Assembly (NCBI GenBank): GCA_955652025.1
Contig: CATPAO010000271.1
Location: 1-7,704 of the forward strand
Reading direction: 5' to 3'
Length of the DNA: 7,704 bases
Source: Casimicrobiaceae bacterium
GTDB lineage: Bacteria; Pseudomonadota; Gammaproteobacteria; Burkholderiales; Casimicrobiaceae
In this document: piece by piece, positions 1-5,976 of the stretch
Position numbering within the stretch: position 1 is the first letter of the stretch
How the letters are laid out: each line of letters begins with the position of its first letter
Made by a program: the position numbers and the translations under genes
The notes under the pieces: model-generated
The model's database searches: none
The model's input: the letters and a program-made list of their open reading frames with translations, nothing else
Told to the model about the DNA's origin: nothing

Positions 1-372
1 GCGTGCGGCTCCATGACGGCGGAGAATCCGTTCACGGCGGCGCCGACGTCGCTACGCGTCGACGAGGCGGGCAGCGGCGCGCCGATCGTGCTGGCACGCG
101 GCCAGACGATAGCGGTGATTCTGGGAGCGAACGTGACCACCGGCTATCGCTGGGAAGTGACGCCGGGCTTCGCGCCGACGCTCGTGCAGGTCGGCACCGC
201 GGATTACACGGCACGCGCCACCCCGCCGGTCGTCGGCGCGCCTGGCGACATGACCTTCCGCTTTCGCGCCGACAATCCCGGGACGACGGCGCTCACGTTC
301 GTTTACCGCCGGCCGTTCGAACCCGACGTCGCACCCGCGAAATCCGTTCGCTACGACGTCACCGTGCGTTAG
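1..372 (+). CDS. Chagasin-family (I42) cysteine protease inhibitor, probable lipoprotein, 5' end missing
   Basis: Chagasin-type inhibitors are small beta-sandwich proteins that block papain-like cysteine proteases through three loops. All three are visible: NVTTGYRW (classic N-x-T-T-G-Y loop), the glycine loop VVGAPGDMTFRF, and the YRRPFEP loop (R-P-aromatic). An ATG exists at 13, but the frame is open to base 1 and the four codons before it read Ala-Cys-Gly-Ser. Ala-Cys-Gly is a typical lipobox end, so I read Cys at 4-6 as the lipidated residue; the signal peptide and true start then lie left of the window. About 120 residues of mature protein are present, the usual family size, ending with TAG at 370-372. 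It would sit in the periplasm, membrane anchored. Family assignment is firm; the lipoprotein reading is inference because the h-region is not visible. Confidence 0.85.
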   Translation, partial: ACGSMTAENPFTAAPTSLRVDEAGSGAPIVLARGQTIAVILGANVTTGYRWEVTPGFAPTLVQVGTADYTARATPPVVGAPGDMTFRFRADNPGTTALTFVYRRPFEPDVAPAKSVRYDVTVR

Positions 373-380
373 TGGGTCGC

Positions 381-869
381 ATGTCCTCCACCGATATTGC
401 GCGGCGTCTCGCGCCGGAATGTGCGGCGGGCACGTGGATCGGCCTGTGCGTGCGCGTCATTCGCGCAGCGACACGCGACATCGACGGCGCGAAGGTCGCG
501 ACGCCGGACCATTATCTCGCCGCCATCTGGGCGCCGTCACCCGGCCTTCCTCATCGCTGGCCCGAAGCGGTCGTGATCGGCGCGCCGACGTCCGAACGAA
601 CGCTCGGTAGCCTCTTCCTGCATCTGCCGGACGACGCGCGCCTTTATCTCGCGACGCCCGACGACGTCGACGCCGTGCTCGCGGCCGAAATACTGCTGGC
701 CGGCGACCGTAACCTCGAACCGTACCAGCGCGAAGGGATCGCAGAATTCATCACAGCCGAGCGTGAGCGCACGCGCATGGCGACGATCGACCGCTACACG
801 GATCGCGACGCAGGATTCGAACGCTTTCGCGCGCGGGCGTTGACCGCACCCCATCGGCCGCGGCGCTGA
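381..869 (+). CDS. Hypothetical protein, 162 residues, family not recognised
   Basis: I do not recognise this protein. The frame has high GC at third codon positions, as in neighbouring genes, and ends at TGA 867-869. I chose ATG 381, eight bases after the stop of the chagasin-like gene; an in-frame GTG at 372 overlaps that stop by one base and is an alternative. No clear Shine-Dalgarno precedes either, which suits translational coupling. The product appears soluble: no signal peptide or membrane helix. It has an N-terminal half with short hydrophobic stretches (TWIGLCVRVI, HYLAAIW, EAVVIGAP), a central LFLHLPDDARLYLATPDDVDAVLAAEILL segment broken here only as a description of residues about 75-105, and an Arg-rich C-terminus. 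The tight spacing suggests one transcript with the inhibitor gene, but nothing in the sequence gives a function. Confidence 0.7.
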   Translation: MSSTDIARRLAPECAAGTWIGLCVRVIRAATRDIDGAKVATPDHYLAAIWAPSPGLPHRWPEAVVIGAPTSERTLGSLFLHLPDDARLYLATPDDVDAVLAAEILLAGDRNLEPYQREGIAEFITAERERTRMATIDRYTDRDAGFERFRARALTAPHRPRR

Positions 870-895
870 AGCTCGCCCACGGCCGGCCGGATCGG

Positions 896-937
896 TTCGC
901 ACAGACGATCCAAGTTACTGTAAAATAGCTTGTTTTA
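896..937 (+). promoter_or_regulatory. Putative promoter and inverted repeat upstream of the basic microprotein gene
   Basis: TAAAAT at 921-926 is a good -10 candidate. The best -35 I can see is TTCGCA at 896-901, with a long 19-base spacer, so the -35 is weak. The -10 forms half of an inverted repeat, TAAAA (921-925) and TTTTA (933-937), separated by seven bases; this could be an operator or simply AT-rich promoter DNA. The AT-rich patch stands out in GC-rich surroundings and lies about 65 bases ahead of the ATG at 990. Confidence 0.45.
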
Positions 938-989
938 GCGATCGACGCCGAACGGCGGTCGCGCCCACGTTCCGAACGGAGACGCAAGC

Positions 990-1118
990 ATGGCCGAACG
1001 CAATCGTACCCGCCGCAACACGCTCGAGCGTCGTTGCCTGCCCAAGACCTTCAAGCGCATGTTTGTCGGCGCACCAAAGGGCATTTTCAAGATGCTGGAA
1101 AAGATCAAGAAGGCGTAA
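990..1118 (+). CDS. Small, highly basic 42-residue protein
   Basis: The ORF ATG 990 to TAA 1116-1118 encodes 42 residues. A good Shine-Dalgarno, GGAGA at 978-982, lies seven bases before the ATG, a -10-like box lies upstream, and a strong terminator follows within 25 bases, so it looks like a self-contained unit. The product has 14 Lys/Arg against 3 Glu and no Asp. The N-terminal half is Arg-rich (RNRTRRNTLERR); the C-terminal half, GAPKGIFKMLEKIKKA, can form a cationic amphipathic helix. There is one Cys, no signal peptide and no obvious membrane segment. I do not recognise a family. Such composition fits a nucleic-acid- or ribosome-binding microprotein, or a membrane-active peptide, but that is inference. 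The third codon positions are mostly G or C, as expected for a real gene here. It is convergent with opgH. Confidence 0.7.
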   Translation: MAERNRTRRNTLERRCLPKTFKRMFVGAPKGIFKMLEKIKKA

Positions 1119-1141
1119 CAGTTTCGATCGACGTCGACGGT

Positions 1142-1168
1142 GGGCCGCTTTCGAGCGGCCGTTTTATT
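1142..1168 (+). terminator. Intrinsic terminator with TTCG tetraloop after the microprotein gene
   Basis: A perfect seven-base stem, GGCCGCT (1143-1149) and AGCGGCC (1154-1160), encloses TTCG (1150-1153) and is followed by GTTTTATT. This is a textbook rho-independent terminator for plus-strand transcription, 24 bases after the TAA at 1116-1118. The T-run overlaps the stop codon of opgH (1166-1164 on the minus strand). Read from the minus strand the hairpin has no U-run after it, so it should mainly serve the plus-strand gene. Confidence 0.85.
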
Positions 1169-3620
1169 CGGCGTGGCGTGGTAGGACCGCCGCGCCGTCC
1201 TTGGCGAGCCACAAATGCGAATGCACGTACGACAACACGTACGGATCGCTCAATAGCCGTGCCCTTTGGTCGGCGGTGAGCGACTCCGGCCCGCGCAGGA
1301 CCGCTTCTCGCGCCAGCGCAGTGCGATCGCGCCGCACCGAATCCGGCAAGCGGCGCCGATCGTTGGCGATCGCGCACACGAGTGCATTGACATACGGATC
1401 GACCACCGCCGCGGCGAATGTCGGCGGCGTCGGCGCGGCGCGCTCGTAGCGCTTGGTCGCGTGGATTTCGCGCGGCGGCCGCACTTCTTCCGGAATGAGG
1501 AACAGGCCGGCTCGGCGCGCCCTGCGCCCGAGCGACACGCGGCTCGTGTACACGGAAAGCGGGATCGACACGGCCAGTGCGCCGGCGACCGGCAGCACCC
1601 ACGTCAGGTATCCGGGGTTGAGCCAGCCCACAAAGCCTGCCCACGCGACGCCGATCAATGTCTGCAATCCGTGGTGCCGGAGCGCGTGTCCCCAGGTCGT
1701 TTCCGCGTCGTCGCGCGTCGGCGAGCGCCAGCTCAAACGCAAGCCGGAAAGTGCGAGCAACACGAAGCGCGTGTGAAACAGCATGCGGATCGGCGCGAGC
1801 AATGCGGACGCGACCATCTCGAGTCCGATGCTCGCCCACAGCGCGCTGCGGCCGCCGAAACCGCGCGCGGCACGGCCGGACACCAGCAGCGCGCCGAGAA
1901 TCTTCGGCACGAACAGAATCAGCGCCGTCGCACCGAGGAGCTTGAGCGCCCAATCGGGTCGCCATTCGGGCCACTGCGGGAACATCTGGTAGGGCCGGAC
2001 GAAATACTCGGGCGTCGTCAGCGAGTGCACGGCGAGCAACGCGGTCGCCAGCACGAGGAACAGGAACCACAGCGGCGCCGACAGGTACGCCATCACGCCG
2101 GTCATGAACACGACGCGATGGGCCGGGTGGAGTCCCTTCATCAGCGCCAGCCGGAAGTTCATCAAATTCCCCTGACACCAGCGGCGATCGCGCTTCAACT
2201 CGTCGATGAGGTTGGGCGGCATCTCCTCATAGCTGCCCGCGAGATCGTAGGCGATCCACACCTTCCAGCCGGCGCGGCGCATCAGCGCTGCTTCGACGAA
2301 ATCGTGTGACAGGATCTCGCCCGACAGATTGCCGCGCCCGGGGAGCCGGCCGAGCGCGCAATGACGGATGAACGGCGCGATGCGGATGATCGCGTTGTGT
2401 CCCCAATAGTGCGACTCGCCGAGCTGCCAAAAATGGAGCCCGGCGGTGAACACCGGGCCGTACACGCCGGTGGCGAACTGCTGGATGCGTCCGTACAGCG
2501 TGTCGCGGCCGGTCGCTTTCGGCGACGTCTGCAGGATGCCGGCGTCGGGATTCGCCTCGGCGATGCGCACCAGCGCCGTGACCGAACTGCCGGTCATCAC
2601 GCTGTCCGCGTCGAGAACGATCATGTAGCGGTATCGCTGGCCCCAGCGGCGGCAAAAATCGGCGACATTGCCGCTTTTGCGCTTGATCCGGTTGGCGCGC
2701 CAGCGATAGTAGACGCGGCCGAAACCGCCGACGGTGCGGCATAAGTCGAACCACGCCACGACTTCGGCGACGCGCGTGTCCGGATTGGCCGTGTCGGACA
2801 GCACGAAGAAATCGAAACGATCGAGCAACCCGGTACGTGCGACCGACTCGTACGATGCGCGCATGCCGGCGAAAACGCGCGAGACGTCCTCGTTCGCGAT
2901 CGGCATGATGATCGCGGTGCGCACATCCCCCGGAATCGGCGCGTCGACCGGAGCGGTGCGCGCAATCGCATAGCGATCGCCCCCTGCGGCCAGAACAAGA
3001 TAGCCGGCGATCGCGGTCCAGAAGCCGGCCGACACCCAGCCGAACAAGATCGCGAACAGGATGAGGATCGGGATCTCCAGCGGCTGCCGGCCGTGGTAGG
3101 GCAGGATCGCCTGCATCAGATTGGTCGCGAAATACGCCTGCCCGACAATCAGCACGACGAGTGCGACCCGCCGCTGCGATCCCACGCGACGCCAATGGCC
3201 GTGCCGTCCCGGCGAATCGGGCGCGACGTCGAAGGCGCGCGACTCGCGGCTCGCGCCGCGTTTTAGGCGAAGGCGCTCGAGCCAGCCTCGCACCCAGTGC
3301 GTCGGCGCCATCGGCGTTCGCGCGAGCGGCGGCGACGTCGCCAGCCAGCCTTCGCCCTCGCCTTGCGCCGGCGGCGGTGGCGGGTAGGGTGTTGCGGCGA
3401 GCGTCATGCGCGCGGCGACCGACCCGCGCGACGGATTGTCCGGATCGACTTCATGGTCGGCGAGCGCCGCGTGAAGCGCGGCAAACAGGCCGGGCGGGTC
3501 GTGTCCCGCCCCGGCGCGCGCGAACATCTTGTCGACGAGCGCGGTCCGCGCCTTGCCGTCGAGCCGCAGCGCGTCGAGATAACGTTCGACAACAGCGGGC
3601 GTGACGGCGGCGCCGTTCAA
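1164..3620 (-). CDS. opgH: Glucans biosynthesis glucosyltransferase H (OpgH/MdoH)
   Basis: OpgH is an inner-membrane GT2 glucosyltransferase that builds the linear beta-glucan backbone of osmoregulated periplasmic glucans from UDP-glucose and moves it to the periplasm. Numbering from the TTG start (818 residues; E. coli about 847): a cytoplasmic N-terminal region, two membrane segments (about 152-170, 183-212), the GT2 domain with IANED (about 241), LSDTANPD (274-281), DADS (337-340), SHDFVEA (438-444) and RRWCQGN (479-485), then about five to six more membrane segments. The match to E. coli OpgH runs nearly to the C-terminus (FLIPEE, LLSDP). The frame is open well upstream, inside opgG, so the start is uncertain: TTG at 3620 overlaps the opgG stop as TTGA; GTG at 3644 is an alternative. 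Neither has a good Shine-Dalgarno, consistent with coupling to opgG. In E. coli the N-terminal region also binds FtsZ. Confidence 0.93.
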   Translation of the reverse strand: MNGAAVTPAVVERYLDALRLDGKARTALVDKMFARAGAGHDPPGLFAALHAALADHEVDPDNPSRGSVAARMTLAATPYPPPPPAQGEGEGWLATSPPLARTPMAPTHWVRGWLERLRLKRGASRESRAFDVAPDSPGRHGHWRRVGSQRRVALVVLIVGQAYFATNLMQAILPYHGRQPLEIPILILFAILFGWVSAGFWTAIAGYLVLAAGGDRYAIARTAPVDAPIPGDVRTAIIMPIANEDVSRVFAGMRASYESVARTGLLDRFDFFVLSDTANPDTRVAEVVAWFDLCRTVGGFGRVYYRWRANRIKRKSGNVADFCRRWGQRYRYMIVLDADSVMTGSSVTALVRIAEANPDAGILQTSPKATGRDTLYGRIQQFATGVYGPVFTAGLHFWQLGESHYWGHNAIIRIAPFIRHCALGRLPGRGNLSGEILSHDFVEAALMRRAGWKVWIAYDLAGSYEEMPPNLIDELKRDRRWCQGNLMNFRLALMKGLHPAHRVVFMTGVMAYLSAPLWFLFLVLATALLAVHSLTTPEYFVRPYQMFPQWPEWRPDWALKLLGATALILFVPKILGALLVSGRAARGFGGRSALWASIGLEMVASALLAPIRMLFHTRFVLLALSGLRLSWRSPTRDDAETTWGHALRHHGLQTLIGVAWAGFVGWLNPGYLTWVLPVAGALAVSIPLSVYTSRVSLGRRARRAGLFLIPEEVRPPREIHATKRYERAAPTPPTFAAAVVDPYVNALVCAIANDRRRLPDSVRRDRTALAREAVLRGPESLTADQRARLLSDPYVLSYVHSHLWLAKDGAAVLPRHAE
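3345..3392 (-). repeat. Possible palindromic-repeat remnant inside opgH
   Basis: On the coding strand this stretch begins CCCTACCCGCCACC and ends GGCGAGGGCGAAGG, and is translated as TPYPPPPPAQGEGEGW. The CCCT...CC-rich left arm and GGCGAGGG right arm resemble the repeat between ahcY and the panE-like gene, and the peptide resembles what such repeats encode when read through. It falls in the variable linker between the conserved GSVAAR and MAP-x-x-W segments of OpgH. The match was made by eye and is imperfect; a native Pro/Gly linker is possible. Confidence 0.35.
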
Positions 3621-5170
3621 TTCGGCGGCAGCAGATAGCTCCACGTTTCCGAGATCGCATTTCCGGCGGCGTCGCGCAGGAATCCACGCAACTCCACCGG
3701 CTTGCCTTCGTCCTGGCGCTTCAATCGCAGCGACAACCGGTACCCGCCGGTGACCGAATTGGGATGCGCGATCGCCTCGCGCACTTCGATGTTTTGTCCG
3801 CTTATTACTGCGTCGACCTTCGCGTCGGCCGGGAGTCTGGCGAATACCGGACCTTCGAAATCGACGACGAAGTCGAGGCTGTCGTCGGCCTGTTTCCGGT
3901 ATCCATGCCCGCGGCGCGTCTGCGTCACCCAAGCCTGCGGCGGACGCGTCGAATTATCCGCCTGCCACGACAGACGATATTCGACGTTGAGCGCCTGGCC
4001 CGGCGCGGGGACCGCGTCGGGCACCCAATAGGCGACGATGTTGTCGTTCGTTTCGTCTGGGGTTGGAATCTGCACGAGCTCGACCCGCCCCGCGCCCCAG
4101 CGCCCCGCCGGCTGCACCCAGACGCCGGGCCGCCTTTCGTAGTGCGCCTCCAAATCCTCGTAGTGAGAGAACTGCCGATCGCGCTGTTGGACGCCGAAGC
4201 CTGCCGGGTTGACGAGCGCGAACGACGAGACGAGCAATCGCTTCGGATTGACGAGCGGCCGCCAGATCCATTCGCCGGTGCCCGCGTGGATCGACAATCC
4301 ATCCGAATCGTGGACCTCGGGCCGGAAATCGGTCCCGGACGTGGACGGCTGGTTTTCGCCGAACAAATACATCGTCGTGAGCGGTGCCAACCCCAGCTTC
4401 GTCACCTCGCTCCGAAGGTAGATCTGCGCCTTGACGTCGATCGTCGTTTCGACGCCGGGCTTCAACACGAACCGATACGCGCCGGTGACGCGCCGTGAGT
4501 CGAGCAGCGCGTAGAGCGTCAACTGCGTCGCGTTGGCGTCGGGACGCTCGATCCAGAATTCGGTGAACGACGGAAATTCCTCGCCGGACGCGAGGGCGGT
4601 GTCGACCGCCAGTCCGCGCGCGGAAATGCCGTAGCCCTGGTTCTTGCCGAGCGCGCGGAAATAGCTGGCGCCCAAGAACACGAGCACCTCGTCCCTGTAT
4701 TTCGGCGTGTTGATCGGGTAGTGGACGCGAAAGCCGGCAAAGCCCGGCGCGCGCGTCTTGGTCGGGGAGAGCTGGTTTTTGCCGTAGTCGAACAGGTCGC
4801 GGGAGAACGGAATGTCGCGCACGCCCGCCTTCGTGACTTCGTGAATCCGCACCGCACGCTCGTAATGGAAGCCAGGATGGAAGAACGCGAGCTCGAACGG
4901 CAGCTTCGCATCGTGCCACACCGCTTTGTCCGGGCGAAAGCGGATATCGCGGTACTGATCGTAGTCGAGATCGAGCAGGTCCTTCGACAGCTGGGAATCG
5001 GGTAGGCTGTACGACGCCCCGGCCAGCGCCTTGGCGCGAGCGCCGACGTCGTCGAATCCGAAGCCGAACGCCTGCGCCGCGGGGAAAACGAGGAGCAACA
5101 GCAGCGCGCGCGCGTGGCGATGCGGGGCCGATGACTCGCGCCATCGGGTGGAGACGGGGACCTGGAACAT
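3617..5170 (-). CDS. opgG: Glucans biosynthesis protein G (OpgG/MdoG), periplasmic
   Basis: OpgG is a periplasmic protein needed with OpgH for osmoregulated periplasmic glucan synthesis; the family carries an OpgG domain of beta-sandwich folds thought to act on the glucan backbone. The 517 residues match E. coli OpgG (about 511) along the full length: FDDVGARAKALAG near the mature N-terminus, GFAGFRVHYPIN, LGASYFRALG, SARGLAIDTAL-like SARGLAVDTALASGEEF, FWIERP, ALLDSRRVTGAYRF, HDSDGLSIHAGTGEWIWRPL, DETNDNIVAYW and the ending SETWSYLLPPN. A Sec signal peptide is evident: basic HRHAR, LLLLLVFP, then AAQA with likely cleavage after Ala34. ATG 5170 is the only clear start, without a good Shine-Dalgarno. 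It is the first gene of the operon with opgH; the two overlap by about four bases. Confidence 0.95.
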   Translation of the reverse strand: MFQVPVSTRWRESSAPHRHARALLLLLVFPAAQAFGFGFDDVGARAKALAGASYSLPDSQLSKDLLDLDYDQYRDIRFRPDKAVWHDAKLPFELAFFHPGFHYERAVRIHEVTKAGVRDIPFSRDLFDYGKNQLSPTKTRAPGFAGFRVHYPINTPKYRDEVLVFLGASYFRALGKNQGYGISARGLAVDTALASGEEFPSFTEFWIERPDANATQLTLYALLDSRRVTGAYRFVLKPGVETTIDVKAQIYLRSEVTKLGLAPLTTMYLFGENQPSTSGTDFRPEVHDSDGLSIHAGTGEWIWRPLVNPKRLLVSSFALVNPAGFGVQQRDRQFSHYEDLEAHYERRPGVWVQPAGRWGAGRVELVQIPTPDETNDNIVAYWVPDAVPAPGQALNVEYRLSWQADNSTRPPQAWVTQTRRGHGYRKQADDSLDFVVDFEGPVFARLPADAKVDAVISGQNIEVREAIAHPNSVTGGYRLSLRLKRQDEGKPVELRGFLRDAAGNAISETWSYLLPPN

Positions 5171-5200
5171 GTGGCGAGGGGCGAAGTGGCCTGAGCGCGC

Positions 5201-5206
5201 ATGTTA
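5201..5206 (-). promoter_or_regulatory. Weak candidate -10 for opgGH
   Basis: On the minus strand TAACAT lies about 30 bases ahead of the opgG ATG, at the position of the divergent gene's ATG. TTCGGC upstream is a poor -35 with a short, 15-base spacer. I list it because the two divergent start codons are only about 30 bases apart, so the opgGH promoter must lie in or near the other gene's 5' end. Confidence 0.25.
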
Positions 5207-5767
5207 GCCGAGATGGCGAAAGCCGAAGCGCCGGCGCGCTACACTGTGGCGGTGCCGTTCGCGTACTACGACCGTCTGTCCCCCGCCCGCAAGAAGATCT
5301 ATCGCAAGAGCGACGCGATCGAATCGATCGGGCTGCCTCCCGGCGTCTCCGTCGGCGTCAACGTCGCGGCGATCCGCGCCGCGCTTACCCGCGACGATCG
5401 CGCCGAGGCGCAAGCGGCCTGCCAGCGACTGACCAGCGCGCTGGCCGCGGGCTACAAGGTGCCGCCGATCCGCGTGCGCGTGCTCGCCAAGCGTCCGGCC
5501 GACGACTACGGCGAGCTGCATGGACTCTACGAACCCGAGGATGGCCGCACGCCCGCGCGGATTACCGTCTGGATGCGCACCGCGCAGCGGCGTCAGGTGG
5601 TGGCTTTCAAGAGCTTTCTGCGCACGCTCGTGCATGAGCTTTGCCACCATCTCGACTACGAGCTGTTCGCGTTCGAGGAGACTTTTCACACCGAGGGGTT
5701 CTACAAGCGCGAGTCGAGCCTCGCGAACGCGCTGTTTGCCCTGGAGGCGCCGTTGTTCGCCGAGTGA
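5201..5767 (+). CDS. HExxH zinc-metallopeptidase-like hypothetical protein
   Basis: This 188-residue protein carries LVHELCHHLDYELF (HELCH near residues 146-150), the zinc-binding HExxH signature, followed by FHTEGFYKRESSLANAL, in which His, Glu or a later residue may give the third ligand. I do not know a named family; it looks like a conserved cytoplasmic metallopeptidase-like protein. There is no signal peptide. The middle part includes a stretch near residues 85-115 with PPIRVRVLAKRP and GELHGLYEPEDG, like a small beta-sheet leading to the active-site helix. Start uncertain: ATG 5201 is the longest; ATG 5213 and GTG 5246 or 5252 are in frame, and similarity to a TACACT box at 5240-5245 would favour a later start. 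No good Shine-Dalgarno is seen. Substrate unknown. It ends at TGA 5765-5767, about 24 bases before the ahcY -10 box. Confidence 0.75.
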   Translation: MLAEMAKAEAPARYTVAVPFAYYDRLSPARKKIYRKSDAIESIGLPPGVSVGVNVAAIRAALTRDDRAEAQAACQRLTSALAAGYKVPPIRVRVLAKRPADDYGELHGLYEPEDGRTPARITVWMRTAQRRQVVAFKSFLRTLVHELCHHLDYELFAFEETFHTEGFYKRESSLANALFALEAPLFAE

Positions 5768-5790
5768 CAACGGGGCAGGCCGAGATCGGC

Positions 5791-5796
5791 TACAAT
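5791..5796 (+). promoter_or_regulatory. -10 box of the riboswitch-ahcY promoter
   Basis: GGCTACAAT, with TACAAT at 5791-5796, is a strong -10 match. A -35 at ideal spacing is poor; GTGACA at 5764-5769 is close to TTGACA but gives a 21-base spacer. A start near 5803 would place the transcript's 5' end just before the riboswitch aptamer, as expected. Confidence 0.6.
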
Positions 5797-5811
5797 TTGG
5801 TTTCCTCGTGT

Positions 5812-5888
5812 CCCGAGGAGCGTTGCAACCCGGCGTCCAAGGCCGGGCCAGGCTCGGGACGGGCAAAATGCCCCTGCAACGGCGCTCG
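5812..5888 (+). promoter_or_regulatory. S-adenosylhomocysteine (SAH) riboswitch aptamer
   Basis: The stretch matches the SAH riboswitch core: CCCGAGGAGCGTTGC at the start, CCAGGCTCGGG in the middle and TGCAACGGCGCTC at the end. Pairings found by eye: P1 is GAGCG (5818-5822) with CGCTC (5883-5887), continuing as TTGCA (5823-5827) with TGCAA (5875-5879) across a CGG bulge; P2 is CCCGGC (5829-5834) with GCCGGG (5842-5847); a hairpin is GGGCA (5861-5865) with TGCCC (5869-5873); the pseudoknot is CCCGAG (5812-5817) with CTCGGG (5853-5858). Known members bind SAH, discriminate against SAM, and turn on SAH-recycling genes. The next gene is ahcY, the expected target. Base pairing and context agree, so the call is firm. 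Confidence 0.95.
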
Positions 5889-5895
5889 TTGAACC

Positions 5896-5976
5896 GTGAT
5901 TCGCTCGCGGGGAGACGGGTGGGCCGACCCCCTTCCTTCCGCCGCGAGTCACTCGATACCGACGGAGTGACTTTAG
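5896..5976 (+). promoter_or_regulatory. Riboswitch expression platform controlling the ahcY ribosome binding site
   Basis: The ahcY Shine-Dalgarno GGAG (5964-5967) lies nine bases before ATG 5977. GAGTGAC (5965-5971), which includes most of it, pairs perfectly with GTCACTC (5948-5954), forming a seven-base sequestering stem. The same GTCAC can instead pair with GTGAT (5896-5900) in a longer helix, GTGATTCGC (5896-5904) with GCGAGTCAC (5944-5952), one G-T wobble. A small GGGT/ACCC hairpin lies between. The two states exclude each other, and no T-run follows, so control is probably translational. Which state SAH favours is inferred from the family (ON), not shown. Confidence 0.65.

Noticed and set aside
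3..380. Extension of the 162-residue protein to base 3
   Set aside because: This part is the out-of-frame shadow of the chagasin-like gene, Arg/Asp/Gly rich with no domain.
3621..3932. Upstream extension of opgH to an ATG at 3932
   Set aside because: The extra 104 residues lie fully inside opgG, are Arg-rich and match nothing in OpgH; the conserved OpgH N-terminus begins after 3620.
3954..5144. A 396-codon minus-strand frame inside opgG
   Set aside because: Shadow frame of opgG, which is firmly identified along its whole length in another frame.
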